A stretch of DNA of 64,000 bases from Thermococcus sp. (GTDB lineage Archaea; Methanobacteriota_B; Thermococci; Thermococcales; Thermococcaceae), in the NCBI RefSeq assembly GCF_027063845.1, contig NZ_JAMOQU010000019.1:62001-126000 (forward strand). Direction: 5' to 3'. Below the pieces are notes generated by a model. The model had not been told where the DNA came from. It was given only the letters and a program-made list of their open reading frames with translations, and made no database searches. Below are positions 46,531 to 55,962 of this stretch, in pieces. Position 1 is the stretch's first letter. Each line of letters starts with the position of its first letter. A program made the position numbers and the translations under genes.

Positions 46531-47441
46531 GAAGGCTTCTCTCATTCGCGGTCATCCTCGTGCTCCTGCTGACCTTTCCAAGGCTCAGGACGCTGACCCC
46601 GCTCGTTGTTCTAAGCGGAAGCATGGAGCCTTACTTCAATCCCGGTGATATGGTCTTAATAGAGCCGGTGAACGCCTCCGGTGTTCAAATCGGGGACGTG
46701 GTGGCCTTCCATCCGGCGTGGGCTAAGGGAGAAGAGGCGCGCAATACACTGTACACCCATAGGGTCGTTGGCATAATCAGGAACGCAACCGGTTTATACT
46801 TCGTCACCAAGGGGGACAACAACGAGGAAAATGACCCCGCGCCGGTTCCCGCCCAGAACGTCGTCGGGAAGGTCACCATCGTCCTTCCCTATCTTGGCTA
46901 CCTGACGAGGCACAATCCGGATAGAAGGGTGCTCCTGGCTGTTTACGTGCTGTTCATTTTGCTCCCAGGAATTTACATACTCGTGTCCACGCTTCGAGGG
47001 CTCTCTGAGCGTCCAGTAGTAGCACGGAGGGAAGAACGCCTCCAGATAATTAGCTCAAGGTATTCCCGTCTTGTTTTCCCCAAGAAGGCTCTCTCCATAT
47101 TCATCGGTTTTCTGCTGTTTTTCACTGTCTCACTAACTCCCCGGCTTGATTCGGCCGAAGATGGGTTTACCAACGGCGGAAAACTGCCGGTGCTCCTAAT
47201 CTCAGAGGGAGTTCCTGGATACGTTTACCTCGACCCTGGCGACTCCTGCGCCTGCAACTACACATCCGCAGTGAACGCCGTTCTCCCGGTTCAGTGGCTT
47301 GTCTTTCTCTCCTGGATGCCCCTTTTTCCCCGGTCGCTCGCTCTTCTCCTAGCTCTGCTCTCAACTCTCATGCTGTATCCTCTCTGGACGTCCAGGTTCC
47401 CGAACGTGGAGGTGAAAAGGCATGGACCCCGCTTTATTTGA
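46527..47441 (+). CDS. SipW-type signal peptidase I with extra C-terminal membrane region
   Basis: 304 residues. The catalytic core (about 1-140) has SGSMEPYFNPGD with Ser32 as nucleophile and YTHRVVGI with His78 in place of the bacterial Lys, as in archaeal/ER Sec11 and SipW enzymes; KGDNNEEND supplies the conserved Asp residues. Helices lie at 6-24 and 135-155. The remaining ~150 residues are unusual: a basic loop, another helix near 190-210, an outside beta segment with CACNYTS and two final helices. ATG 46527 overlaps the previous stop. It most likely processes the TasA-like proteins of the same operon. Confidence 0.82.
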   Translation: MRRLLSFAVILVLLLTFPRLRTLTPLVVLSGSMEPYFNPGDMVLIEPVNASGVQIGDVVAFHPAWAKGEEARNTLYTHRVVGIIRNATGLYFVTKGDNNEENDPAPVPAQNVVGKVTIVLPYLGYLTRHNPDRRVLLAVYVLFILLPGIYILVSTLRGLSERPVVARREERLQIISSRYSRLVFPKKALSIFIGFLLFFTVSLTPRLDSAEDGFTNGGKLPVLLISEGVPGYVYLDPGDSCACNYTSAVNAVLPVQWLVFLSWMPLFPRSLALLLALLSTLMLYPLWTSRFPNVEVKRHGPRFI

Positions 47442-48444
47442 AGTCCTCCTTAAAATTAGGCGGAACTGGCTGGCCGTTTTCCTGCTTTCCCTGCTACTCT
47501 CCGGGGCGCTGGCGTACGCCTACACGGTGACCCCTGACGTCGTGCGCGAAACCTCAAAGGTCTCCAAGCCCCTCTACCGCTGGGGCAGTGTCCTCAACGC
47601 TTCCGCCGTCGTTGCAAAGGAGAACCCCATCTGGTCTTTGGGGGAGAGGGTTAGCCTTCCAATCTACCCCCTTGACGTCACCCCCGTGCTTGAGCCGACG
47701 CTAACATGGAAAATCTACGCCAAATCCGCCGACGTCAACGTCACCGCCCACATGAATGTTCTCTATTACGTCTCTTACAACGGCGAAAGGCTGTTTGAGA
47801 AAGTGTACAACGCATCTTCGGCATCGGGACATAACGGAGTTGTTCTTTCAATCCCAGTCAACGTCTCCGATGTCGTTTCAAGGATTGAGGCCGATGTGGC
47901 CTTCCTGAAGTTGCCCCGCTTTGAGAGCGGTATCGAGGTGAAAGGGGACTTCTCCTACTCGGGAACCGTCGAGGGAAAGCCCGTTTCGGGAAGCGGTTTC
48001 CTGAACGGAAACGTTAAAGTGTCCTACGGCTCGGTTTATACCTTTACCGGTGACGCCGTCAACGGCACGGGCACGTACACTGAAACTGTAACCTTCACGA
48101 GGCCGGTCAACCGCGTAAAGCGCACACTGCTTCTCGGAGGCTCTGTCCTGGCTATCGTCCTGGCCATTGTAGCGCTTGTGTTGAGGTTCCGCTTCAATCC
48201 ATCTCCTGAGGAGGTGGAAAGGGCTGGGGCCATGGCGGAGCTCAGGCGGTACGGCAAGTGGATAAGCACGGGAAAGCTTCCGGAGAGCTACGTCCACTCA
48301 CCGCCCAAGGTGGAGTTCCCGAGCCTCGGAGACCTCGTTGAAACGGCCATTGACCACGGAAAGAGGGTAATCCACGACCCGGAAAGGGGACTTTACTTCT
48401 TCGTTGACGGGGGAGTTCTCTACGTCTTCTCTCCGAAATCCTAA
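47422..48444 (+). CDS. DUF5305 family membrane protein
   Basis: 340 residues. One N-terminal helix (about 16-36), an outside beta-rich domain (~37-230) with numerous N-x-S/T sequons and the segments [20 protein letters not shown] and [17 protein letters not shown], a second helix (239-258) and a basic cytosolic tail of ~80 residues. This layout is that of DUF5305, a family often found beside archaeal signal peptidase genes. The start overlaps the peptidase by 20 nt. Probably a membrane chaperone, anchor or assembly factor for the exported TasA-like proteins; role is inferred from neighbourhood. Confidence 0.75.
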   Translation: MDPALFEVLLKIRRNWLAVFLLSLLLSGALAYAYTVTPDVVRETSKVSKPLYRWGSVLNASAVVAKENPIWSLGERVSLPIYPLDVTPVLEPTLTWKIYAKSADVNVTAHMNVLYYVSYNGERLFEKVYNASSASGHNGVVLSIPVNVSDVVSRIEADVAFLKLPRFESGIEVKGDFSYSGTVEGKPVSGSGFLNGNVKVSYGSVYTFTGDAVNGTGTYTETVTFTRPVNRVKRTLLLGGSVLAIVLAIVALVLRFRFNPSPEEVERAGAMAELRRYGKWISTGKLPESYVHSPPKVEFPSLGDLVETAIDHGKRVIHDPERGLYFFVDGGVLYVFSPKS

Positions 48445-48491
48445 CGAAAGCCTTTTTTACATCCCCTTTCAGTTACCCCCAGGTGAGAATT

Positions 48492-51233
48492 ATGAGCATG
48501 GACATGACCACGAGAATGTTTAAAGAGGAAGGCTGGATAAGAAAGAAGTGCCCCAAGTGTGGCAAATACTTCTGGACGCTTGACCCGGACAGGGAAACCT
48601 GTGGCGACCCGCCCTGTGACGAGTACGGGTTCATTGGAAAGCCCGGCATACCGAAGAAGTACACCCTCGACGAGATGCGCGAGAAGTTCCTGAGCTTCTT
48701 TGAGAAGCACGGCCACGGAAGGGTCAAGCGCTACCCGGTTCTGCCGAGATGGAGAGACGATGTGCTTTTGGTTGGCGCTTCAATCATGGACTTCCAGCCC
48801 TGGGTAATCAGCGGTGAGGCCGACCCGCCCGCAAACCCGCTCACCATAAGCCAGCCCTCGATAAGGTTCACCGATATAGACAACGTCGGAATAACGGGCA
48901 GGCACTTTACGATTTTCGAGATGATGGCCCACCACGCCTTCAACTACCCGGGCAAGCCGATTTACTGGATGGACGAGACCGTTGAGCTCGCCTTCGAGTT
49001 CTTCACGAAGGAGCTCGGCATGAAGCCAGAGGACATTACCTTCAAGGAGAACCCCTGGGCTGGTGGAGGAAACGCCGGGCCGGCGTTCGAGGTGCTCTAC
49101 CGCGGTCTTGAGGTTGCAACGCTCGTCTTCATGCAGTACAAGAAGGCCCCAGAAAACGCCGACCCGAGCCAGGTGGTCGAGATAAAGGGCGACTACTACG
49201 TCCCGATGGAGACGAAGGTCGTTGATACCGGCTACGGCCTTGAGAGGCTCGTCTGGATGAGCCACGGCACGCCCACCGCTTATGACGCCGTTCTCGGCTA
49301 CGTTATCGAACCGCTCAAGAGGATGGCCGGCGTTGAAAAGATAGATGAGAGAATTCTGATGGAGAACTCCCGTCTCGCTGGAATGTTCGACATCGAGGAC
49401 ATGGGCGACCTGCGTTACCTCCGCGAGCAGGTGGCGAAGCGCGTCGGCATAACCGTCGAGGAGCTTGAGAAGGCCGTTAGGCCCTACGAGCTAATCTACG
49501 CCATAGCGGACCACACCAAGGCCCTAACCTTCATGCTCGCCGACGGCGTAATCCCGTCCAACGTCAAGGCAGGCTACCTCGCGCGCCTGCTAATTAGAAA
49601 GAGCATAAGGCACCTCCGCGAGCTCGGCCTCGAAGTTCCGCTCGCTGAAATCGTCGCGATGCACATCAAGGAGCTCTCGCCGACGTTCCCAGAGTTCAAG
49701 GAGATGGAGGACGTTATCCTCGACATAATCAATGTTGAGGAGAAGCGCTACCACGAGACCCTCAAGAGGGGAAGCGACCTTGTCAGGAGAGAAATAGCGA
49801 AGCTCAAGAAGAAGGGCATCAACGAGCTCCCGCTCGAAAAGCTCATCCTCTTCTACGAGAGCCACGGCCTTACCCCTGAGATAGTGGCGGAAGTGGCTCA
49901 GAAGGAGGGCATAAAGGTCGAGATTCCCGACAACTTCTACACGCTCGTGGCTAAACAGGCCGAGAAGACCGAGAAGAAAACCGCCGCTGAGTATGTAGTG
50001 GACTTCGAACTCGTTAAGGACTTACCCGAGACGAGGACGCTCTACTACGAGGACCCCTTCATGAAGGAGTTCGACGCCGAGGTCGTTAAGGTCATAGACG
50101 ACTGGGTCGTGCTCAACCAGACGGCCTTCTACCCTGAGGGCGGAGGTCAGCCCTACGACACAGGAACGCTTGAGGTTGATGGGGAAGAGGTCAAGGTTAC
50201 GAACGTCCAGAAGGTCGGGAAGGTAATCCTCCACCGCGTTGATAAACCTGAGCTCTTCAAGCCCGGAGCGAAGGTTCACGGAAAGCTCGACTGGGACAGA
50301 AGGATACAGCACATGCGCCACCACACTGGAACGCACGTCCTCATGGGAGCTCTCGTCAGAGTCTTAGGAAAACACGTCTGGCAAGCTGGAAGTCAGCTCC
50401 ACACCGACTGGGCCAGGCTGGATATAAGTCACTACAAGCGCATAACCGAGGAAGAACTTAGAGAAATCGAGCGCCTCGCCAACCGCGTCGTCATGGAGAA
50501 CAGGAAGGTGACCTGGGAGTGGCTTCCGAGGACTGAAGCGGAGATGAAGTACGGCTTCCGCCTTTATCAGGGCGGCGTCGTTCCCGGAAGAACGATAAGG
50601 GTCGTTAAAATAGAGGACTGGGACGTTCAGGCCTGCGGTGGAACGCACCTGCCGAACACAGGTTTAATCGGCCCGATTAAGATTCTAAGAACCGAGCGCA
50701 TACAGGACGGCGTTGAGAGGATAATCTTCGCAGCGGGAGAAGCGGCAATCGACTGGATGCAGGAGACCGAGAGGCTTCTCAAGAAGACCGCCGAAATCTT
50801 CCGCGTCCCGCCCGAGAAGGTGCCAGAGACGGCGGAGAGGTTCTTCAACGAGTGGAAGGAGGCCAGAAAGGAGGCAGAGAAGCTCAGGAAAGAGTTAGCC
50901 AAGCTCCTCGTCTACGAGTTGGAGAACAAGGTCGAGAAGGTTGGCGATGTAGAGTTCATAGGCGGGGTCGTCGAGGGCACGATGGAGGACCTCCGCGAGG
51001 CTGCCAACAGGCTCAGGAAGGAGAAGAGGGTTGTAGTCCTCATCAGCAGGGAGGGTCACTTTGTTGTTGCAGTTGGCGATGGCCTCGACCTTAAAGCGGG
51101 AGAGCTGGCGAAGATAATAACCTCCGTCGCCGGCGGCGGCGGTGGCGGAAGGAAAGAGCTCGCCCAGGGCAGGATAAAGAACCCGCTGAAGGCCGAGGAG
51201 GCGATAGAGGAGGTCAAGAAGAGGCTCGGGTGA
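48492..51233 (+). CDS. alaS: Alanyl-tRNA synthetase
   Basis: About 913 residues. A zinc-ribbon-like CPKCGKYFW...CGDPPC at the N-terminus is typical of archaeal AlaRS. The class II core includes [20 protein letters not shown] and GYGLERLVW; the editing domain has [12 protein letters not shown] and CGGTH, the zinc-binding set that clears mischarged serine; a C-terminal coiled coil and glycine-rich [13 protein letters not shown] domain finish it. ATG 48492 follows AGGTGA; the GTG at 48483 is the ribosome-binding site itself. Confidence 0.96.
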   Translation: MSMDMTTRMFKEEGWIRKKCPKCGKYFWTLDPDRETCGDPPCDEYGFIGKPGIPKKYTLDEMREKFLSFFEKHGHGRVKRYPVLPRWRDDVLLVGASIMDFQPWVISGEADPPANPLTISQPSIRFTDIDNVGITGRHFTIFEMMAHHAFNYPGKPIYWMDETVELAFEFFTKELGMKPEDITFKENPWAGGGNAGPAFEVLYRGLEVATLVFMQYKKAPENADPSQVVEIKGDYYVPMETKVVDTGYGLERLVWMSHGTPTAYDAVLGYVIEPLKRMAGVEKIDERILMENSRLAGMFDIEDMGDLRYLREQVAKRVGITVEELEKAVRPYELIYAIADHTKALTFMLADGVIPSNVKAGYLARLLIRKSIRHLRELGLEVPLAEIVAMHIKELSPTFPEFKEMEDVILDIINVEEKRYHETLKRGSDLVRREIAKLKKKGINELPLEKLILFYESHGLTPEIVAEVAQKEGIKVEIPDNFYTLVAKQAEKTEKKTAAEYVVDFELVKDLPETRTLYYEDPFMKEFDAEVVKVIDDWVVLNQTAFYPEGGGQPYDTGTLEVDGEEVKVTNVQKVGKVILHRVDKPELFKPGAKVHGKLDWDRRIQHMRHHTGTHVLMGALVRVLGKHVWQAGSQLHTDWARLDISHYKRITEEELREIERLANRVVMENRKVTWEWLPRTEAEMKYGFRLYQGGVVPGRTIRVVKIEDWDVQACGGTHLPNTGLIGPIKILRTERIQDGVERIIFAAGEAAIDWMQETERLLKKTAEIFRVPPEKVPETAERFFNEWKEARKEAEKLRKELAKLLVYELENKVEKVGDVEFIGGVVEGTMEDLREAANRLRKEKRVVVLISREGHFVVAVGDGLDLKAGELAKIITSVAGGGGGGRKELAQGRIKNPLKAEEAIEEVKKRLG

Positions 51234-51301
51234 GCTTTGGTGAATGTCCTTTGAGAAGCCGTTATCTTTTTAAATCCTCTCTCTAACTTTTCTCGGTTGA
51301 A

Positions 51302-51859
51302 ATGAGGGACGGCCTTAGAATAGTCCACGAGTTCTTCGAGGTTCAGAGGGAGGTCTTTTTCAGCTACCGCTGGGACGTGGTCAGCTATCTGATAGGCCTT
51401 CTAATCCAGGTTGCGGTGATGGGGATATTCGCCAGCCTGGTGACTATAAATGCGAACATCGAGCAGTACGGGACAGACTCTTTCCTCCAGTTCTTTCTGA
51501 TAGGCTTCATCGTGCACAACATAATATTCCTTCCGCGGGGCAGCCTTTCCAAGCTCCTGATTGGGCGGAGCTTCCCAATGCTCTACGCCTCTCCAGCAGG
51601 AATGGTGGCGATCTTCGTGGGAATAAACGCTTGGAATGTTATCCGGAGCCTTATGATAATGGGCCTGATAACGGCAGTCTTCGTTCTCTTCTACGGCTTG
51701 GTCATACACATCAACCTCGGTGCTTTGCTTGTTATCCTTGCGGGCTTCACCCTCACTTTCGCCCTTGAACTTTTTTCGGCGGGCTTTCGGGCCGCAACTA
51801 AAGCCAGACAGGACCCCATAAACTGGAGTATGGTTACAATCAATAGCTGGGGGCGTTAA
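51302..51859 (+). pseudogene. Truncated ABC-2 type permease
   Basis: 185 residues resembling the first four membrane helices of an ABC-2 exporter permease of the ~260-aa class (VSYLIGLLIQVAVMGIFASLV, LIGFIVHNIIFLPRGSLSKLL, MLYASPAGMVAIFVG, LFSAGFRAATKARQDPINWS). The normal family continues after QDPINWS with two more helices, but here it ends abruptly in SMVTINSWGR. No complete ATPase gene accompanies it, and the next two genes are also damaged or reduced. Most likely remains of a lost exporter. ATG 51302 with a TATA-like element about 28 nt ahead suggests it may still be transcribed. Confidence 0.65.
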
Positions 51860-51860
51860 A

Positions 51861-52532
51861 ATGGATGGCTGGAAGGGTACCCTCTTCCTTGGCATTGGCT
51901 ATGCGGTTGTAATCAGCTGGGGCCTTGAACTGAGCATTAACAGGGTGTTTGGGGCTGTTTTTGGCTCAGGAATCAAATATTACGTCGCGAGTTTATGGGG
52001 GATAACCGTTCTAAGACTTTTGCTTATGGGCATCTTTCTTAAATGGTTAAATCTGAATTGGGCTAATCTGTGGAGAGGGGAGCCCTCGTTCAAGGGGCTG
52101 GGACTTGCCTTCCTCTGCGCCCTCGTTTTGTTGCTTCCAATAGCCGTTCCTGCACTCCTCATGAAAGCTTATCACCCCCAGATACTTGGGGAATACCGGT
52201 ACTTTCTCAAACTCGCATCTGGAGATAGGGCCATGGCAGTGTTCGCTCTCTTTTCTCAGTACGTATACTACCTCGTAGAGGCACTGTCCGTCAATATGCT
52301 GTACCTTGGCAGTGCTAAGTTCGTGGGGGAAAAGAGCGCGATAGTGATTCCAATGGTTTTTTGGGGTGCAATGCATATTCTCCAGGCTCTGAACAGACCA
52401 TTGCCCGTAGCCACTACAGTCGCAATTCTCGCTTCAGTAGAAGCGGGGGTAATGTATGGCTACGCCTACAAAACCGGCAACATGATTGGCCCGCTAATAA
52501 TCTTCTTCACCGTGGTTACGTTTGCGGTGTAA
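51861..52532 (+). CDS. CPBP-like membrane protein without catalytic residues
   Basis: 223 residues with six or seven membrane segments. The overall pattern follows CPBP proteases, but motif 1 EExxxR is replaced by VEALSVNMLYL, leaving one Glu and no Arg; motif 2 keeps a His in WGAMHILQAL and motif 3 reads VEAGVMYGYAYKTGNMIGP without His. It is thus probably inactive as a protease. Start ATG lies 1 nt after the permease stop. The intact relative at 3063-3686 is a useful comparison. It may be an immunity-type or decayed protein within this damaged ABC region. Confidence 0.55.
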   Translation: MDGWKGTLFLGIGYAVVISWGLELSINRVFGAVFGSGIKYYVASLWGITVLRLLLMGIFLKWLNLNWANLWRGEPSFKGLGLAFLCALVLLLPIAVPALLMKAYHPQILGEYRYFLKLASGDRAMAVFALFSQYVYYLVEALSVNMLYLGSAKFVGEKSAIVIPMVFWGAMHILQALNRPLPVATTVAILASVEAGVMYGYAYKTGNMIGPLIIFFTVVTFAV

Positions 52533-52697
52533 TGGCACGCTTTTTTGAATCTCTATCGGTTTTTGCTGTCGAATGGTTGTCACTATTTCAAAATCAGGAC
52601 AGATATAGATACTACAATTGATGCTGAAAGTGAGAATCAGAGAGGACATCCCAAAAAACTTAGAAAATAGCACAGGAATTAGTAAAAGAAAATAAGC
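52533..52697. other. Non-coding, decayed AT-rich stretch
   Basis: No supported gene. It contains a 24-codon ORF (52621-52695) beginning MLKVRIREDIPKNLE that looks like the first residues of a small antitoxin-like or DUF-type protein and then stops; it is too short to assign. The low GC content suggests a foreign or decaying origin. Confidence 0.35.
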
Positions 52698-53117
52698 TTG
52701 ACAGCGGGTCAGTTTTGGCAAACCCTAAAGTTTGAGGACGGAAAGTTCTACATTATAGCCGGCGCTTTGGGGAGCGGGAGGGCTACCCTTCTCAACATCT
52801 TGACATGCATAGACAGGCCGACGGACGGCAGGGTTATCGTGGACGGAACCGATATAACCGCGATGGGGGAGAAGGGGCTGAGGCGTTACCGCCTTGAGAA
52901 CTTTGGGATAATATTCCAGTTCTTTTACCTCGTGCCCTACCTGACCGGCCTTGAAAACGTCATGCTCCCGATGAAGTACTCCCGGAAAATCGAGAACCCA
53001 GGGGGAGGGCGCTTAACAGGCTTGACGTCGTTAAAGCGCGGAGGAGCTAACGGAGCTTCGGGCGGCTTTTCATTCATTTTTTGGTTTTGGGCGGTTGGAA
53101 AAATTTTAACACCCTGA
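52698..53117 (+). pseudogene. Decayed ABC transporter ATPase (MacB/LolD-like)
   Basis: About 139 residues show the Walker A region of a MacB-type ATPase but degenerate: GALGSGRATLLNIL instead of GPSGSGKSTLLNIL, with the essential Lys and Ser changed. IDRPTDGRVIVDGTDIT and FQFFYLVPYLTGLENVMLPM (Q-loop area) are recognisable. After MKYSRK the frame no longer matches; a neighbouring frame gives RALNRLDVVKA as in the helical domain, so there is a frameshift, and the LSGGQ signature, Walker B and H-loop are absent. The start of the protein is also missing. Not functional. Confidence 0.75.
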
Positions 53118-53183
53118 TAACTCTTCGGAGATAGAAAAATCTTATAAAAATCTTTGTAGTTTCTGTTTAGTGGATGTGGTTTA

Positions 53184-54437
53184 ATGTCGGGGGTTGTCTG
53201 GCGCGGGGCATATCCGGTGTTTACGCTCGAATCGCTGAAGCTCAAGTGGAACGTGTTCCTGCTCTACGCGGTGGGATTAGCCCTTTATCCCCTCCTCGAT
53301 GATGCACGCCTCGTGTTACCCTACTTTGTTGCGGGTTTTCTCTTCGTGGCGTTCTCCGGTGATTTCTGGGAGACAGCCCAGATTTTTCTCTCCAAGCCTT
53401 ACCGGCGACTGCGCCTGTTTTTTGAGCTCTTTTTCTCCCACCTGCTGATTGTTTTCCTTATGATCGCCCCATTTGCTCTCTTTGACGTCCGCTCTGTGGT
53501 CTTTGCCCTTTTTGCCATTCCCTTCCTCCCGCTGGGTTATCTGACTTCCCTTGCAATTAAGAGCCCCAAAAAGGCCATGACCGCGGGCATTGTAATTTTT
53601 CTCCTGCTCACCTTCGTCCCCCCGGGAATCATTCAGCTTAAGGCCCAGGAAAAGGCCCAGAGTGCCCTTGAGATAAAGAGCCTGGAAGACTACGAGGCTA
53701 ATAAAGAAGAATATGGCAGGCTCGTTACTGAGCTTGAGAGACGCTACTCAAACTACGCCTTCCTTTCTCCCGGTGCACAGCTTGAGCTCTTCGCGAGGGA
53801 CGTTGAAACAGGCGACAGCGATGCTTTCCTCAGGCTCTCCCTAACGCTGGCCACTTTCTTGGCCCTCACCGTGCTCACCTTCCTCCTCTTCCTGCGCTTT
53901 GAGCCGGGAACCGTTATCAAACCCTCCCTCCCTGCACTGTATATCTCCTTCCTTCCCTGGTGGATTGGAAAAGAACTCGCTGGCCTGTGGGCCTCAAGGA
54001 CCTTTCAGACCCTTATACTTCTCCTGATTCTTCCCGTTGACGGGACACTGAAGTCCTTCGCACTGCTATTCCTCCTGCTCCTCGCCTCCCTTGAAGTTCT
54101 CTCGGAGAACCCCGTTTTAATACTCAGCAAACCAGTTGGCAGGAGCTACCTCCTGAGGCTCTTTCTCATTACTTCCCTGCTCTTTGGAATCTCAATCCCC
54201 GTGTGCAGGTTTTCCTTTGGAGTGGCCTTCTTTTTAGCGTCCCCGACTTTCTTCACAGGACTGTTCACGAGGAAAGGTGCTTTACTTCTCATTCCCCTGC
54301 TCGCACTCCTCTTCGCTCCGGCGATTAGCTCAGCGGAGGCGTCTCTGGTTCTTATGGTGCTCTCTGCTATCCCGCTCATCCTTTCAGCGTTCAGGCTTTT
54401 GAGGATGGACTTCAGCGCTTGGGGTGGTGTGAAATGA
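53184..54437 (+). CDS. ABC-2-like membrane protein (large exporter subunit)
   Basis: 417 residues with about 12 membrane helices and one soluble segment (residues 155-200, KAQEKAQSALEIKSLEDYE) that is helical and outside. The design of helix pairs around KPYRRLRLFFELF and SKPVGRSYLLRLF (each following a Lys-Pro turn) is that of permeases in exporters where substrate ends with SKPxGR. Start ATG 53184 after a TATA-like CTTATAAAAATC. It is the first of three permease genes overlapping by 4 nt, but no working ATPase gene follows, so the transport unit may be inactive. Confidence 0.65.
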   Translation: MSGVVWRGAYPVFTLESLKLKWNVFLLYAVGLALYPLLDDARLVLPYFVAGFLFVAFSGDFWETAQIFLSKPYRRLRLFFELFFSHLLIVFLMIAPFALFDVRSVVFALFAIPFLPLGYLTSLAIKSPKKAMTAGIVIFLLLTFVPPGIIQLKAQEKAQSALEIKSLEDYEANKEEYGRLVTELERRYSNYAFLSPGAQLELFARDVETGDSDAFLRLSLTLATFLALTVLTFLLFLRFEPGTVIKPSLPALYISFLPWWIGKELAGLWASRTFQTLILLLILPVDGTLKSFALLFLLLLASLEVLSENPVLILSKPVGRSYLLRLFLITSLLFGISIPVCRFSFGVAFFLASPTFFTGLFTRKGALLLIPLLALLFAPAISSAEASLVLMVLSAIPLILSAFRLLRMDFSAWGGVK

Positions 54438-55957
54438 GAACTAAACTCCTGCTCTTCCTCATCTCCATTTTACCGGCCGTAGCCGTCGAGATAGACGTTC
54501 ACAGGTTTACCGCTCACTACCCCAGCGTATCTCCCGAAAAACTCGGCTACCTGATAACCGCCGACCTGCTCGCCAAGTGGCTCCCCAACTTCCTCAAGTT
54601 CCTCTTCATGCCTCTCCTGCTAATCATTCTCCTCTCGCACTTTGGCTCGGAGTTCGAGCAAGGCAACGTTCTCCTGATGTTCTCAAAGCCCCTGACCAGG
54701 AGGCGCTACTTCCTCGGCTGGGCCGCTGAAGGCCTAAAACTCTCCCTGATTTTTGCTATAGGAGTAGCTGTTTCCGGGACACTCGCGATGCTCGCCCACG
54801 GTCTCGAGGTTAGGGGCTACCTAATCAGCTCCCTCGCCCTCTCGCTCTCGCTGGTTGGTATCCTTGGAATCGCCCTGCTCCGCCTCCCTTTAGCGACCTC
54901 CCGCGATTCGGGGGTCTTCCTCGGGCTGGGAGCCTTCGTCATCCTCATGCTCCTCGGGGAGTTTGATTATTCCTTCATCCCGACGGCTTACCTTGAAAAA
55001 GCCATCTCCATCGGGGGGAGCGTTTCCGTCTCTTACGAGGCCGTTGGAGGACTTTTGGCCCTTTCTGCTGGCCTGTCGCTCGTCGGAATGGAGCTGTTTA
55101 GAAGGAGGGAGCTTAGAGGCCCCGAGGCCCTTTCACTTCCAGAGTTTTCCTTCTCGCCACGTGGGCTCTACGGTGTTTTCCTCGGGCTGAGCCTTCAGAG
55201 CAGGCGCTTCATTGCTTTCGTCGCCTTTACAGCCCTTATGGCGCTTTTAAACAAGGCAACCTTCGATAAGTATCACTCCCTTTACGGCCCTACCGGCGTT
55301 TTGAACGCCCTGATTTCGACTTTGGATAGCGTGCTCCTGCCGTTTGTAGTCCTTCCCCTCGGGGCGGTTTCGATAAGTTCGACCATCGAGAACGGCACTG
55401 TTAGAGTTCTGCTGAGCAAGCCGTTGGGGAGGAGGGACTTTTTCCTCGGGACGCTCCTGAGCGACGTCTTTGCGGTGTTCATTGGCACGGCATTCTACGC
55501 GGTCGTTCTCGTTGCCTACGCCCTTCGCTTGGGTGCCCCTCTGAGTAAAACCCTTGAACTCGGCTTGGTTTTCGGTTCCCTGCTCCTTCTCTCGCTCGTC
55601 CAGTATCTGGCGCTCGGTTACCTGCTTTCATCCTTCATGAGGGGCAGAAAGGCGCTTTTCATCTCACTGGTCCTGGCCTTCCTCCTGGGCTTCGCCGTTC
55701 CAATCGCCGTCATCGCAGCTTCAAATTCGGCGGGGGGTTCCTTCGTTGATGCTCTGGCCAAAAATTCCCTTCCCGTGCCGAGTCCTTTCCTGCAATACGC
55801 CGTGCTTGCGACGGCAGTCTCTCTGAAGAAGCACCTTCCGCCTAAGTCCCTTTCGGAGATTCTAAGCTATCCTGGCAATCTGGCGATGCTGGTCATACCT
55901 ACGGTGGTTTACCTTACAATCGCCTGGCTCAAATTCAGAAAAGCCGACCTGAGGTGA
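54434..55957 (+). CDS. ABC-2-like permease
   Basis: 507 residues with about 12 helices. It carries two SKP(L)xR turns (MFSKPLTRRRYFLG near residue 90 and LLSKPLGRRDFFLG near 335), showing that the protein is two permease units fused; each unit resembles the single-unit protein at 55963. ATG 54434 overlaps the previous stop by 4 nt. Probably one half of a heteromeric exporter. As with its neighbours the missing ATPase leaves function in doubt. Confidence 0.65.
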   Translation: MRTKLLLFLISILPAVAVEIDVHRFTAHYPSVSPEKLGYLITADLLAKWLPNFLKFLFMPLLLIILLSHFGSEFEQGNVLLMFSKPLTRRRYFLGWAAEGLKLSLIFAIGVAVSGTLAMLAHGLEVRGYLISSLALSLSLVGILGIALLRLPLATSRDSGVFLGLGAFVILMLLGEFDYSFIPTAYLEKAISIGGSVSVSYEAVGGLLALSAGLSLVGMELFRRRELRGPEALSLPEFSFSPRGLYGVFLGLSLQSRRFIAFVAFTALMALLNKATFDKYHSLYGPTGVLNALISTLDSVLLPFVVLPLGAVSISSTIENGTVRVLLSKPLGRRDFFLGTLLSDVFAVFIGTAFYAVVLVAYALRLGAPLSKTLELGLVFGSLLLLSLVQYLALGYLLSSFMRGRKALFISLVLAFLLGFAVPIAVIAASNSAGGSFVDALAKNSLPVPSPFLQYAVLATAVSLKKHLPPKSLSEILSYPGNLAMLVIPTVVYLTIAWLKFRKADLR

Positions 55958-55962
55958 TAAGA

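Noticed and set aside
52621..52695. 24-codon ORF MLKVRIREDIP... as an antitoxin gene
   Set aside because: Too short for a domain and no toxin gene beside it; kept only as a note in the decayed region.
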